Positions 22,186 through 33,523 of a stretch of 64,000 nucleotides of DNA are shown piece by piece (positions within the stretch are counted from its first letter, which is position 1; every line of letters starts with the position of its first letter). Below the pieces are notes generated by a model that was given only the letters and a program-made list of their open reading frames with translations, did no database searches and was not told the DNA's origin. The translations under genes were made by a program, and so were the position numbers. The stretch is from Anas platyrhynchos (taxonomy: Eukaryota; Chordata; Aves; Anseriformes; Anatidae), in the NCBI RefSeq assembly GCF_047663525.1, contig NC_092597.1, positions 19,180,501 through 19,244,500 of the forward strand. Direction: 5' to 3'.

Positions 22186-23885
22186 AAGTAATAATTGAGC
22201 ACCTGGAAGAAATATGTCTTCCAAATTCAAACTTTCCATAAAATTTCCCTACAGGTGTAAGACTGCAAGGGATTTCCTGGCCCCAAAGGATGTAGGGTGA
22301 ATTGGTGAGTGTGAGTGGTATGTCCACATTAGATAAAGAAACAAAGTCTTGATGTTATATTGACTTCGTAAGCAACTTTTCAGAAGAAAAAACAAGTATT
22401 TCTGTAGAACACTTGACTGACACGAACAGTTCTGCACAAATCTATAGGGATAAGCAGGAAACCAGAGTTGGAAAATTTTGGCCCTTTTAGTAGAGTAGTT
22501 TTACTGGGCTGCAGTAGCAGCATTTTTTGAGATGTTCTGTTTTAGCATACATTTGTCTGTGTATTATGAGAAAGTTTTAAACAGTAGGATAACCACTGTA
22601 TTCTGTAAATATTTGGTGAAGACAGGCAAGTCCTGAACCAGCGTTTTGGACTTTATTAGAAAATGGGACAATGGCCTTTCACCAGAAGGGATAGTGATAA
22701 ATATGGAGACTTGAGGTTGGACTGGAAAGGTGGAAGATATGTTTTCTGTTTGTTCAATACTTTCATTATTTTCTGCCTCTCTTTTCCTCTCCCCCTCTTT
22801 TCTCTATTTTGACCACAAGTCTTTCTCAGCAGGAAGTGTCTTGCATGTTTTCTGGTTTGATGGAAATTCTGAGGACCACTGTAATGCAAATAAAGTAAAG
22901 CAACATTTGGTCCATGTTATGGCAAGAAGAGATTGAAAATGAAAGGGAAGATGTTAGGCTGGGGAGAACATCAGCAAGCATCAGATGAAGTTATCATCCA
23001 GGCTGGCTGTTAGCCAACTTGCTGCCAGCCCTGTTGGAGTCTGCCTTATGAAATGCCACTTCTAGTGAAGTCAGAACCTGCCTGTGAGCACTGCAGGGAT
23101 TGAAATGAGAGAGCAGTGAGATGAGCTGCTCTTCCTAGGATTCACTGAAGCACACAGCCTCCTTTTAAGGTAAAGTTTTGGCAGACTGGTAAAATGATGT
23201 GATATGGACCTGCAGTATAAGGAAACTGGGCACGGTGTCCAAAGAAGTCCCACCCTATCCATTGTTCCTACCCCATTCTGCATATTTGAGTAGGAAAAAT
23301 GATATTTGTAAGCATTAAAGCTCCAGTTTAAGTTTGGGTCAAAACTTGAATTCAGCTCATTTATTCAAAACGACCACAAACAGAGAAAGAACATTTTTAA
23401 CTGTTGCATACTGAACCCACTATATACTGTACTATAGTAGTGTAATTTGTTTCCTTTCATTCTCTGCAGACAAAGATTCCCTTGGTAAGCTATAACAAGT
23501 GAATAGGATAGTTTCTTTAAAATCTCTTTTCTTCCTTACTTCTCTCTTTATATTGCCTTTGGCATTTTTAAACCTTTAGAGACAGCTGCAGTTTCTTAAC
23601 AGTTTTCCTGACAGTCTGCACTACTGAAGTAAGACTTTGAGCACACTGGCATCCAAATATGATATCCTATGCTGCCTGACTGATTAATTTTTAACCACCC
23701 TCATATCTCAGGAAAAGTAGGCAAACTGGAAATACACAGGTATTTTTCATGTTCTACTGTTGTACTGTGATAAATAGGAAAAGGGTAAATGGGCATCTTA
23801 AATCTAGACAGTAAATTTCATGCAGGCCAAAGCAAGGTTTTTTATTTTCCCCACAGTCCCAAGGATTAGAATTGGAGGAGAAAAA

Positions 23886-23906
23886 TAAAATAATAATAAT
23901 AATAAT
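23886..23906 (+). repeat. (ATA)n microsatellite
   Basis: Six to seven tandem ATA units embedded in an A-rich stretch form a simple triplet repeat with no visible role. Confidence 0.85.
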
Positions 23907-26900
23907 GAAAGCTGAAAATGTTTCTATTAAGTCATTTTAACAGAAACTGGAAGAGGTTTTTGCTGTTAAGTTTTGCTGTTTAGATTGAGGCTATGAGATT
24001 TGTTTAATTTAGAGGAGGATCTTGACACTTAATCCTCTATCAAATATGAAGACATGGAGTCAGGTCCTGTTTCAAATTCTCCCAATGTTGGTGTTCCAGT
24101 TTGCTCATCTTACCCACCCAGCAATTTCACTACTCCAGCTTGTCTTTTTTCCCTCAAAGTTTTCTTGAGAATCATTGAAAGGTTTCATTTTTGTTCTGCT
24201 GTGGAATGAAAATCATCAAAATCTTGACATCTGGGGCTTTGGGGTTCCTCTTTTTTCCCCTTAATGGAATGAGATTGCTGGTTTTAGTCTGCCTCCATGT
24301 ACTGGACTGACTCTCAATTCAAACTACCATTACTGTGAGAAAGATGATTTAGTTTGGGTATCAGTTCCCTGGGACCTGCAACCTGTCTGGCAAAGACATG
24401 TCATCAGGTAGGCTTCACCTCATTTAAATGCCATTATTCTAAGGACTTGCTCAATCTTTGTATCCTGAAGTGGGAGAGAGACTGCAGAGAATGGAAAGAC
24501 GGATGGCAGGCTTGGATGAATGCCCCGGTTAGATTCTCTATATTAGATTGTCATGCTTTTCCTGGCCCAGATGCTAACATCTAACACATTTTTAATACTA
24601 TTGCCTGTTGAGATCCTATTAGAAAATGATTCAGAGTCTGGAAAGTTACAGGGGGAGGGGGCAGGGAGAAGTTAATTCCCTAGGAATAATACAGTCATTA
24701 TGTGTACACACAATCCAATATGTAACTTGGGTTTTTTATAGACTCTCTACCATTCTCTACACTAGCTTTTTAAAATTGCAGTCACACTCATTATGAAGTA
24801 AATGCCTAATGCAACTGATTCTCAAAACAGTTTGTAATTTACATTCATATTGGAAATAAAAGTAATGACCTGCGATAGCTTATTAGTGGCCTTGCAAATG
24901 TTCATTATTTCTTTTCTCTTTGTCTTTCTTCTGGTTTTCCACCCCCATGCTAAAAGACAGGGGAGCTTAAAGATTTAGACTACCTTTAGAGCTATCCATC
25001 TCTAATGACCCATGAAAATGCACATATGATTCCTGAATGAGGAAATCATCATCCCCTGGTGTTTAAAAGGGTATAAGTGTGTTCACTTAGCAATCCATGA
25101 GGAAGCTAGTTATTCCAGATACTTGTCAGGAATTACTTTATATTTACGCTCAGGAGATATATTTTTTTAATTGTTCTGAAATATCAGATCAAATACTGAG
25201 CAGGCCACATAGTCCCTGAAAAAGATACAGACACTTGGGAGTTTGAACACAGGTTGTTTCTAATGATATCCTGGGTACTGCTACACCACCACGGCAAAGG
25301 TTTATTTTGCTCCAACTTGCATGGAGATGCACAAGAGGGCTCCTGACCTCCCCATGCCCTAAGACAGCTTCCCCTTACAGCTGCTGCGTAGGCACTAAAT
25401 GGCTCTCAGTAATTGGTGCGCATCAACATAGTCCACCTCCGTGGGCTTCTCTGCTGGCTGAAGACAACATAGCATCTGCCATGCAGATGATCCTTGGATT
25501 GCTGAGGGAAATGACGCAGGAGAGAGACAACATGGGGCTGCAGTGAATCTTTGCATTACTTCCTCCTGGGAGCAGGACTTCATGAACTGTGTTGCTCTCG
25601 GCTGGCGTTATCATTGCTCATCCTTAAAAATATGCTGCCTGAAGTCCTCAGGCCTCCAGCACTGCTCCCTGTTTGTCTTCTTTGTGGTGGCTCTTGCCAC
25701 AGCATTGGCTGTTAGTGTGGTCTTACAAAATGCTTTCTCTGCCAAAAGCCTTACTGCAAAAGTTACATGGGATGAAGCCTCCCGTATCCCACGTGGCTTG
25801 AGCACACTCTGCTGTAGTGTGTTCTTAGAGGAAATGAATGTGAAAAAATCAGATTTATGCTTAGTTTCTCTCTACACAAGTGATTTTTCTTCCTCATTAG
25901 CCATCAAGACTTGTATACTGATTAGTGCTGGTAGGGGCAGGCCCTAATGCAAACCTCTTTAGAATAAAAAGTAGAACATTGCTTGCCTGAAGTCTTTCAT
26001 AAGTACTTACTAGAAATTTCACTGACTACTCTCTATGTATGCAAAGGGATTATTTTGGCAATATATGCATGAAACAAAACCTGGTCACATGCTTAAAAGC
26101 ATTACCTATTGTTGGAATTTGGGCTATTCAGTCCAGCCATTAGATCACACCCAATAACTCTGTAAAAATTGATTTTTCCATCATAAGGTCAAATCACTTT
26201 TATGGAATTGCTTCAAGCAGGTTCCTACAAAGCACAATGCTCCTCTGTGAGCCACCAGCCACCAGCACCACGACTCTTAGCTGGCTTGCTGATACTTATA
26301 TTAGGTCATCAAAAATGAGGTTTGACTGAGCTTGGACAAAACTAGCTCATTTGACCTGTCGGATTTCTTTTAAAAGAAGCAAGTCAAGGAATGCTTGTTT
26401 TCAGTCCTCTGATCTGCATTCTTGTCTAAACTCTGAAAGAACCCCTCTGTGACTGGTGAGACAAGGTGACCATGCTGGAAGCATCTTCTTCCCTCTGTGC
26501 TGGAAAGCAGCTGCTCTGAGCCCTGTCTTGTGTCTACTTCTCTCAGAAACAAAAGCTCAGTCCTTGGTTTCTCATATCTTGCATGCATTAAGTTGTTTTC
26601 TTTTTGAAAGTTTTAGCTCTATTCTTATTCAGATCTTAACACACTCATTGACTTCCCTCCTTCCATGTGTATGCTGGTGTGTCAGGAGTTAGCTTTGCCC
26701 ACCGGGCTCTTGTCAGATGTGATGGTAACCTCCTCTTCCAAATTCCCCTTCAAAATGAGATCGTTCTCACTTTGTTCATTATAAACTGACTACACAGTAC
26801 CACCTGCTGATGGACCAGCATCACAAACCTGGCTTTTATTATTGCTTTGTCAAAGGCTGAGTTGTCTGTGACAGCCTTGCTCCTTAGGAAGGGGCCTATG

Positions 26901-27428
26901 TAAGAGGTAGGAATGCTCTCGTGTTTGTGCAGCGCTGGAGACTCGCTCATCTGCTACCACTTAGCAGAAGGATAATGCTGTATCAGAAGGAAACTTGGGC
27001 TTTGGAAGAAAGAGTGAATAGTCTCCATTTCTCAGAGCCTAAAAGGGCAGGAAAAAATAGAACGTAAGCCAGCAGGCCTAAGGCTATTCTCATTTACATC
27101 AGAATCTGCATAGGCCATGTAGAAGGATAAAGACTAGTAATCATCTGAATCTACTTTTGTCACTCATCCCAAGGCTCAGGAATGAAGTATTTGAGTATCA
27201 AGGTCGTTATGTTTCATTAGTCTTCATTAACGTGAGAGCTGATCTTGGTCTGATCTCTTATTTCAAAAGCTGTTACCACAGAGGCACTAAGCTCCTTATC
27301 TTCCCCAAAACTCAGGAAGCAAGTTAGTGTAATCTCAAGTTAGGAAGCACATTTGCGCTTTTGCTATGAGACCCATTTAGTGAAGTATTGATTATAATTT
27401 TTCAGTTGATTCTGAACCTGACACTCAC

Positions 27429-27484
27429 CCAGGAAAGTTCCAGTAACTTCTGGCCCAATAAAAGCTCACAGGATCTGCCCCTTC
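27429..27484 (-). other. Candidate 56-nt exon on the minus strand
   Basis: On the minus strand the acceptor reads CTGATTTTGTTTCCTAG and the donor CTGG|GTGAGT, both strong. Two frames are open; one gives EGADPVSFYWARSYWNFPG and the other RGRSCELLLGQKLLELSW. Neither is recognised. Nothing visible links it to another exon. Confidence 0.18.
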
Positions 27485-27699
27485 CTAGGAAACAAAATCA
27501 GTGGAATAGCAGCCAGATAACTGTCAAAGAGAAGCAGCACAAAGCCAAGAAAAAGAGGCGACAGAGCCAGAACTTGGTATTTTGCAAATCCAGATTCTCA
27601 GCTCCTTCAATTATCTATAGTGCAATTAAGAACAGTTAGCCCTATGTCCAATAAAACATTGTCGCTTTCAAGAACTTCCTTTCTCCCCAATTTGCATGG

Positions 27700-27739
27700 T
27701 TTTCTTTCTCTCCTCTCTCTTTTTTTTTTTTTTTCTTTT
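27700..27739 (+). repeat. Polypyrimidine tract
   Basis: A run of T and C with a T15 core ends in AAG. It could act as the pyrimidine tract of a splice acceptor, but the downstream sequence has no clear donor with an open frame. Confidence 0.8.
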
Positions 27740-28220
27740 AAGATGTGAAATACTTTGGTGCATGGGTTTTGGTTTAGGAAGGCTTGCTTTTTTCTTTTCA
27801 TTTCATCAGGACAGAGTTCCATTTGTTCAGCATCTGCACAGGACAACATCTGGAGCCTCAGGAAATTCAGCTGCTCTGTGTATGACGCTTAAATGAAATT
27901 ACTTTTTCATGCACTTCAGAAGAGTATCAAGAGCATCTCTCTGACCAAACAGGGCCTTTTGTTCTCCTCCAGCAAGTGTTTCTCATTAAAAATGTCATCT
28001 CCCTAACAAATTGCTTCATTGCCTCTGCAGCTGGGGTTATTGTTTTCATGGTTTTGTACTTGTGTGATTCTCTAAGGGAGCAAAAAGCTAGGGGATGCAG
28101 GGCTTGCTTTCTTCTCTATTTGCCCCATGCATGTCGTGCTTTGATTTGCCACTTTTGAGGCGGACTGCCATATATTTACCTCCTTACCTTCTGGAACCGC
28201 ACAGCACTCCAGCTGCCTGC

Positions 28221-28415
28221 TCAAGGCTGCTCTAGGATGCCAGATCTGTCCATAGGCATCACAGTTTGTAGCAGCATGGGATTATCGGTGGTCCCGTCGA
28301 CCTGCTGAGCTGCTCTTTGACCTTTGCATCTTGGATCTCTTGGGGCTGCTGTGCTTGCACAGCCACAGAGAGCAAGAGCAATGAAAAAGCAAAGTGAGAA
28401 GAGAGAAATAGCCAT
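28221..28415 (-). CDS. Possible small secreted ORF (64 aa)
   Basis: This antisense frame has a real ATG (G at +4, but T at -3, so only a moderate start context). It begins MAISLFSLCFFIALALCGCA, a very signal-peptide-like hydrophobic run with small residues suitable for cleavage around position 20-24. The remaining ~40 residues are polar, with one cysteine (about residue 30). A strong minus-strand donor (GAAG|GTAAGG) lies 33 bases past the stop, at 28182-28187. The hydrophobic start is encoded by a pyrimidine-rich strand, which makes such a peptide easier to get by chance. I know no family match. Confidence 0.13.
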   Translation of the reverse strand: MAISLFSLCFFIALALCGCASTAAPRDPRCKGQRAAQQVDGTTDNPMLLQTVMPMDRSGILEQP

Positions 28416-29006
28416 TTAAAGCTGGGATGTGAAAGATGATTTTTAAATGAGACAAATCTGCTCCTTTCTTAAGAACTGCAAGGTTTGGTATTTTCTCCAT
28501 TTATTTTTCCTGAGGAGAGGATGCAGGGAAATTGGGGTTGCAAGAAAACCTAAATTACCCTTTGAGACTAGGGTAGTTTGTTGTGACTTTTCTTGAAAGG
28601 TCTGATCAGAAATTAACCCAGCAGCTGAGAAGAAACTGGAGGAGTTCCTCATGCCTTTGTTTCAAAGGGAGACAACAGTAGTCTGTACCTAATGTAACAG
28701 GCTCTGATAGAGCAGAGTACGTGCAGTCCCTTTTAAGAGCAAGCAACCCTGTAATAAACTTCACCTAGCAGCACAGGCCTGAAGGAGCTGTACAATTTCA
28801 GTGAAGAACTGCTTAGAAAATGTCAAAACTTCAGAAAATATTCTGCAGGCAGAATGCCATTTAAACTCCAAACATAAAAACTCATTTTTCTCACCTCTCA
28901 CTTTTCAACCTGGATTGCCTCCTTTGTCCATTTGAAAAACATGTGTTATTTTTATTTTATTTCTTATTTTTTCTCCAACTGAAGAGAGATATATGCCAAA
29001 ATCCGA
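28416..29006. other. Non-coding stretch
   Basis: No gene, RNA or repeat is recognised. Several short antisense frames occur, none with a known motif. Confidence 0.5.
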
Positions 29007-29076
29007 AAATCACAGAATACTTCAGGTTGAAAGAGACCTCTAGAGGTCATCTAGACCAGCCTTCACTCAAAGCATG
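29007..29076 (-). mobile_element. Decayed CR1 3'-end fragment
   Basis: AATCACAGAATACTTCAGGT followed by AGACCTCTAGAGGTCATCTA and a CTCAAAGCA motif reads as the reverse complement of a CR1 3' end. It differs from the copy at 399-1139 and is more diverged, so it belongs to an older insertion. Only the last ~70 bases remain. Confidence 0.8.
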
Positions 29077-29185
29077 GACAGCTTTGAAGTGTAATTTCAA
29101 ACAGCAAGTTATAAATAATCTAGAGGCTACCTCTCACTTGCATAAATTTTCACTGCATGGTAACACACTACCTGATTAACCTGAT

Positions 29186-29234
29186 CTCTTTTTTTTTTTT
29201 TTCTTTTTTTTTTTTCTTTTTTTCTTTTTTTTTC
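29186..29234 (+). repeat. 49-nt polypyrimidine tract
   Basis: The tract is almost pure T, broken by single C residues, and runs directly into CAG. It is both a low-complexity repeat and an extreme splice-acceptor pyrimidine tract. Confidence 0.9.
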
Positions 29235-29236
29235 AG

Positions 29237-29287
29237 GTGACTACAAATTGCTCCTTAATAATTTCATCTACCATATAAACTTGCTGG
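29237..29287 (+). other. Candidate 51-nt exon behind a very long pyrimidine tract
   Basis: The acceptor is the 49-base pyrimidine tract plus CAG, and the donor is CTGG|GTAAGA. Of three frames only one is open (DYKLLLNNFIYHINLL); the others contain TAA or TGA. A length of 51 nt is divisible by three, so inclusion would keep frame. The tract may itself be a microsatellite-like expansion that created a cryptic acceptor. Confidence 0.2.
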
Positions 29288-30059
29288 GTAAGAATTTTGT
29301 ACAGGTTTATTTCTCACTTTCCTAGGGCTAGTCTTACAGTATTTGCAGTTGTCTTTTACTGGGAATGCAAGTTTTAAGCTTTTCAAATGTCAAGAGCTAC
29401 TGAGAAATAGTGGGAAAAACAATCAAACAAACAGAAAAACAAGCATCAGAAATCAGAATGTAAATAAACCCCCTCAGACTTATAATTCTCAAAAAAATCT
29501 CATTATTATTTAGACATGCTGATGATGCTTGGAGCTTGTTCTTGTTATTCCAATTTCGCCTTTGTTTATAAATGGGCGAGAATGGTTGCAAGATTTTCCT
29601 CTTTTGCTGACTGATTTCTTAATGGGCCAGTTTCTAGGTTTATTTCTCTATTTCATCTGGGACACAAGCAACCATTTAGCTCACAAACCACAACAGTTAC
29701 CTTTGGCTGTCTCAGGCACAACTGATTTTGCTATGTCACCTCTCGTCCGCCCGTTCCAGTTCCACCCAAGGAAAAAAGTTCCCCTGTGTTAAATATAGCA
29801 GCCAGCCTTCCTGTGTGGCAGGTCCTTTTCAGGCTGCAGCAGGAACATTGGGCACCACACTGTGGAAAATAAGTATGTAGCAGTTGTAAATACAGGCATA
29901 TATATTTATATATGTATAAAACGGTGCTAGAACCCACAGTCTATAATTTGTGGGTGACCTTTAACTACATGAGGATAAATGGTTACAAATGAGGACCTCT
30001 GGTCTTGGCTGTTGTAACCTATTTTCTTACTCCTGTTAGTAAATCAAAAAACATGTATA

Positions 30060-30101
<42 letters not shown>

Positions 30102-33100
30102 GTAACATTTGGCTTAGATTTAAACTGGGATAACTGAACAAAGTGGAAAACCAAACAAATAAATATGATTATCCTGCTATGTTTCGTTTCATGGAATCAG
30201 GTTCTGAAGTAGCCAAAGCCTGTGAGATACTTTAAGGCTGCGAGAAACATGCTATTCCCATAATGAAATCTACTCTCTGAATTAGGTCTTTGTGCTATTA
30301 GGAGCTTTTTCTTCTGTTTATTTTGCTACAAGATTGCATTTTTACTGGAACCAAATGGCATGTGAAAATTCTGATTTTCTGAGGCCCTTGAGTGATGGAG
30401 CTGGTGACGTGAAGGCCACTTCTTGCAGCACTAACTATAAACACAGGGCACATTCAGTCTCCAAGATCCAGGGTGCTCAAAGACATTAATTTTGATATTT
30501 ACCATTAAGGGCTACATGTATATGTGATGGGGATGTGCACAGCAATTTGGGAATAGGACAAATAATTTTTTTTAATGGGTAAATCATTAAACAGCTACCC
30601 AGCGACAGTGACTGCTTGAGACCAAAATGTAGGCAAAAGTGGAAGGAGATGTAGCACCCCAAAAATACTAAGTGTGTTACCACCCCCCCATAGCCTTTCT
30701 CTTCCTATCTGTAATTAAATGTGCACATAAGAGCTTTTGCCATTGTATTTGTTGATCACTATGCAGAAAAATAAGTTTTAGCAGGCCTTCCACATTTTTT
30801 AAGGAGTCATTGGCCCTCTGGGCTCCTGATTTTTCCAGTGTAAGTTCAGTGGGTTAATTTCTTCTGGGACAGTCTCACATTGCTGCTAAGCTGTGGTCCA
30901 TCTGTCTTTTGCTTTGAAGCTGAGATATTCTTGTCACAACAGAGAATAAATGTTAGGCTTCATGAATTCATCAACTTACTACCCACTTGTTTCAAGCTTT
31001 TCCTCAACAGAGGGAGCAAAATGAAAAATCCTAGCCGAAACAAAAGTAAAAACCCTGCTAGCCCAGCTGTATGCGGATTTCCTTTCTTTCATCTCTCTTT
31101 CATCCTTTCTCCATCTCCACTAAAACTCATTTAAAATCTCTGCTTCATCATCTGGGCTATACCATACACACTCAATCTCAAGGTCAGTCATTTATTTCCT
31201 ATTTCCTTAGAGCACTTGCCCCAGTCAATCCCTGCCACATTTTATCTCCCTCTTACCAGCCTGACATTTAAGGATTTGTGGTTTGCTCCTATAAGCTCAG
31301 GAATGACTTTCCTGGGGTTTGCACACATTTCCTGACCCTATATATATGCAGTTAAAAAATATCACAGACTTCTCAACTCTTACCCGTCTTTTCTGCTTTC
31401 ATTCTTACAGAGAAAGCTCTTCTTCAGCTAGCTATGGAACCTGGACGAAGACTGAAGTTATCTGCTCAGCTTTCCTGTAAAGAGAGCAAGGGTGAAGAAG
31501 GAAAAATAGAAATAAATCCATGTCCCACAGTCAAATTAGCCTTACATGGGAACCCTGGCTCAGTGGATCCCTGCAAGCCTGACATCTCTTTGACTTTAGT
31601 GCCTGCCAACTGGAAACCTTGTTTGGTGTGTTCCTGAGAGGAAATTTCACAGGGGGCAAGAAGGAAAGCACCCCTAGCATCATAGAAGAAGGGGTATGTA
31701 GGGAGCTAGACAGGATTACTAAAAGCAATGGGATTTTAGCTTGGTCCCAGCTGTACAATCACAACCACTGCCAAGAGAGACAGTAAAGCTTTAGGGAAAA
31801 GAATGGCTAAAGCAGTGATGATTTCTGAGATATCTAGAAAGATGTGCACACTGTGAATTGGGAAAGATAAGAAGGGGAAGAGAGTTACCAACATGAGTCT
31901 TAAGGCTTTGACTCTCAAGGAGAAACAAGCCTACAGAGCCAGGTTTGAGCTCCTTTTGGGCCCAGAGAGGAGATATGCTTGGAAAAGCCCTGGAGCACAG
32001 CGTTGAGATCAGAAGCAGCCGGCTTCTGATCCAAAGGCCCGTGAGAAGGACCTGTGATACACTCCAGATCCCAGTCTGTTAGTGCTGCTCTTAGAGCAGT
32101 TACCATTCTGCCTTTCTGCAAAGCCTCATGCACTGCATTAAACCCAAGGGCTCTTTACACAGCTAGGATACAGAAATTAATCTTTGCAAAGAGTCCCTTG
32201 TCTGTACACTCCCCAGTCTCACTTCATCTCCCGTGAAGGTTTAAGGAACTCTGCAGCTCCACAACCTCCTGAAATACTTCCCGTCAGAGCTTTCCTTGCT
32301 CTTATACTGATCTTCCTGATGGCTTATCCTTCTGGTTATCACAGTGATATAATATCTTTGTGTTCCTTACAGGAAAAAAAAAATAAAAAAAAATCTGTCG
32401 GCAAAAACAAGGTTGGGATGTCTCTGGTTCTTGTCTTCTTTATGGCTAAAAAGATGTCTCTCTTTCAGATGTGGAGAGTTGGTGATGCTGTGAATGTCAT
32501 CCTGCTTTTGATGGAAAAGGGGCAGGGTTTTTCAGTGTTTCCCAAAGGTGCTCTAAATGGATTTGTCTCATTTCCGCTGCAAGTTTGTCCCACAGCTGGA
32601 TCTCTTCAGCTGGGAGACTTTGTCTCTGGCTTATGCTCTCTTTATGCTGGGCTTTGTGATCTGCACTGTCACGAGGAGTGTAAATGTCCACCCAGTGTGC
32701 AGATGGGAGGAGGTTTGAGGTGTACAGGGCACAGCACTAATGACCGAAGATTAGCTGTGAGGAGCTCAGTTAGGAAGAACAGGGGGGAGTCAGCAAAGGA
32801 GTGAGTCACATTTCACAGGCAGGGAGCCTTTGCCTTCATTTTGTATTTGCCCTGAGATACTGTGTCTGAGTCGCGGAGGCTGTACACAGCTCCATTACAG
32901 ACATGTCTGGGGATTACAGGTGCCTTTCCTCTCAGTTATTGAAGCTGTGTCGTTTCTATTCTTTTGCTTTTAATATACCTTTCTCATGCAACATTCATTA
33001 TTCTGGCTTTCATACCTAAATCCCGTTCCCTGAAGAGGTGGGAAATCTCATTTCCGGGAATTTGTGCCTGTCTTGGTGAATTCTTAAGAGCTCACCAAGA

Positions 33101-33395
33101 TTAAGGGTGACTTTCTGCCCCCACCTCCTCCCTGTCAGTAAACCCAACACTCAAGCATGCGAGTTGCTCACGCAGAGCCATTCGGCATAAAATGGGCCAC
33201 AGGCACTCAGCCTCATGGGACCTGCACTGACCTTCATTGGGGATGTTTTCATCCTTCCCCTTGGTGGCCTCAGCACTCTGTCTTGCTGTCCTGAGCAAGT
33301 TTATTCTGATATTATATCAGCTGGGGGGAAGCTAAACTGGATTCAGAGCTGCTTATTAAAAACTGCCTCTGTTATGCTCCGTTTTTCCTCCCTAG
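29288..33395. other. Non-coding region with a long open frame near its end
   Basis: No gene is recognised. A T37 run lies at 30062-30098. A frame at 32184-32804 is open for about 206 codons (first in-frame ATG at 32319) and contains an internal acceptor-like TCTCTCTTTCAG ending at 32468. It has hydrophobic stretches and a cysteine-rich segment (CDLHCHEECKCPPSVQ) but no domain I recognise. A 67-codon frame at 31434-31637 follows a good acceptor-like site (TTTCATTCTTACAG) at 31410. Confidence 0.45.
30062..30098 (+). repeat. T37 homopolymer
   Basis: There are 37 consecutive T. Unlike the tract at 4933-4970, the minus strand shows no AATAAA within 30 bases, so a retrocopy tail is less likely. 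Confidence 0.9.
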
Positions 33396-33523
33396 GCCCT
33401 GCCACCAGAAGCCCACCCCCAGCTGAGCCTGCCCCATCTCCATGCTGCCTGGCCCCACCTCATAGCTGGTTCCTTGTGCTTGGCAGCACACCTTGTTCTC
33501 AGAGGTGTTTCGGTTCCTGATGG
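33396..33523 (+). other. Candidate 128-nt exon with strong splice sites
   Basis: The acceptor is one of the best in the window (GCTCCGTTTTTCCTCCCTAG), and the donor is TGG|GTAAGC. Frame 1 is open for 42 codons right up to the donor and meets a TAA one base beyond it; the other two frames carry stops inside. The peptide is Pro/His/Leu-rich (ALPPEAHPQLSLPHLHAAWP and on) and not recognised. The segment is GC-rich relative to its surroundings, as exons often are. It may be an exon of a long non-coding RNA or an unknown gene. Confidence 0.25.

Larger units (their letters stand above)
18147..27428. other. Long non-coding region, no recognised gene
   Basis: I find no supported gene in these 9 kb. 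Contents are a 14-base perfect palindrome at 19237-19250, an 11-bp inverted repeat at 22158-22185, a pyrimidine-rich stretch near 22770-22810, an ATA triplet repeat at 23886-23906, and scattered short frames. The longest is a 134-codon frame at 25543-25947 with one hydrophobic segment and no known domain. Confidence 0.5.

Noticed and set aside
24651-24666. G-rich GGGGGAGGGGGCAGGG as a quadruplex
   Set aside because: It has only three G runs of sufficient length.
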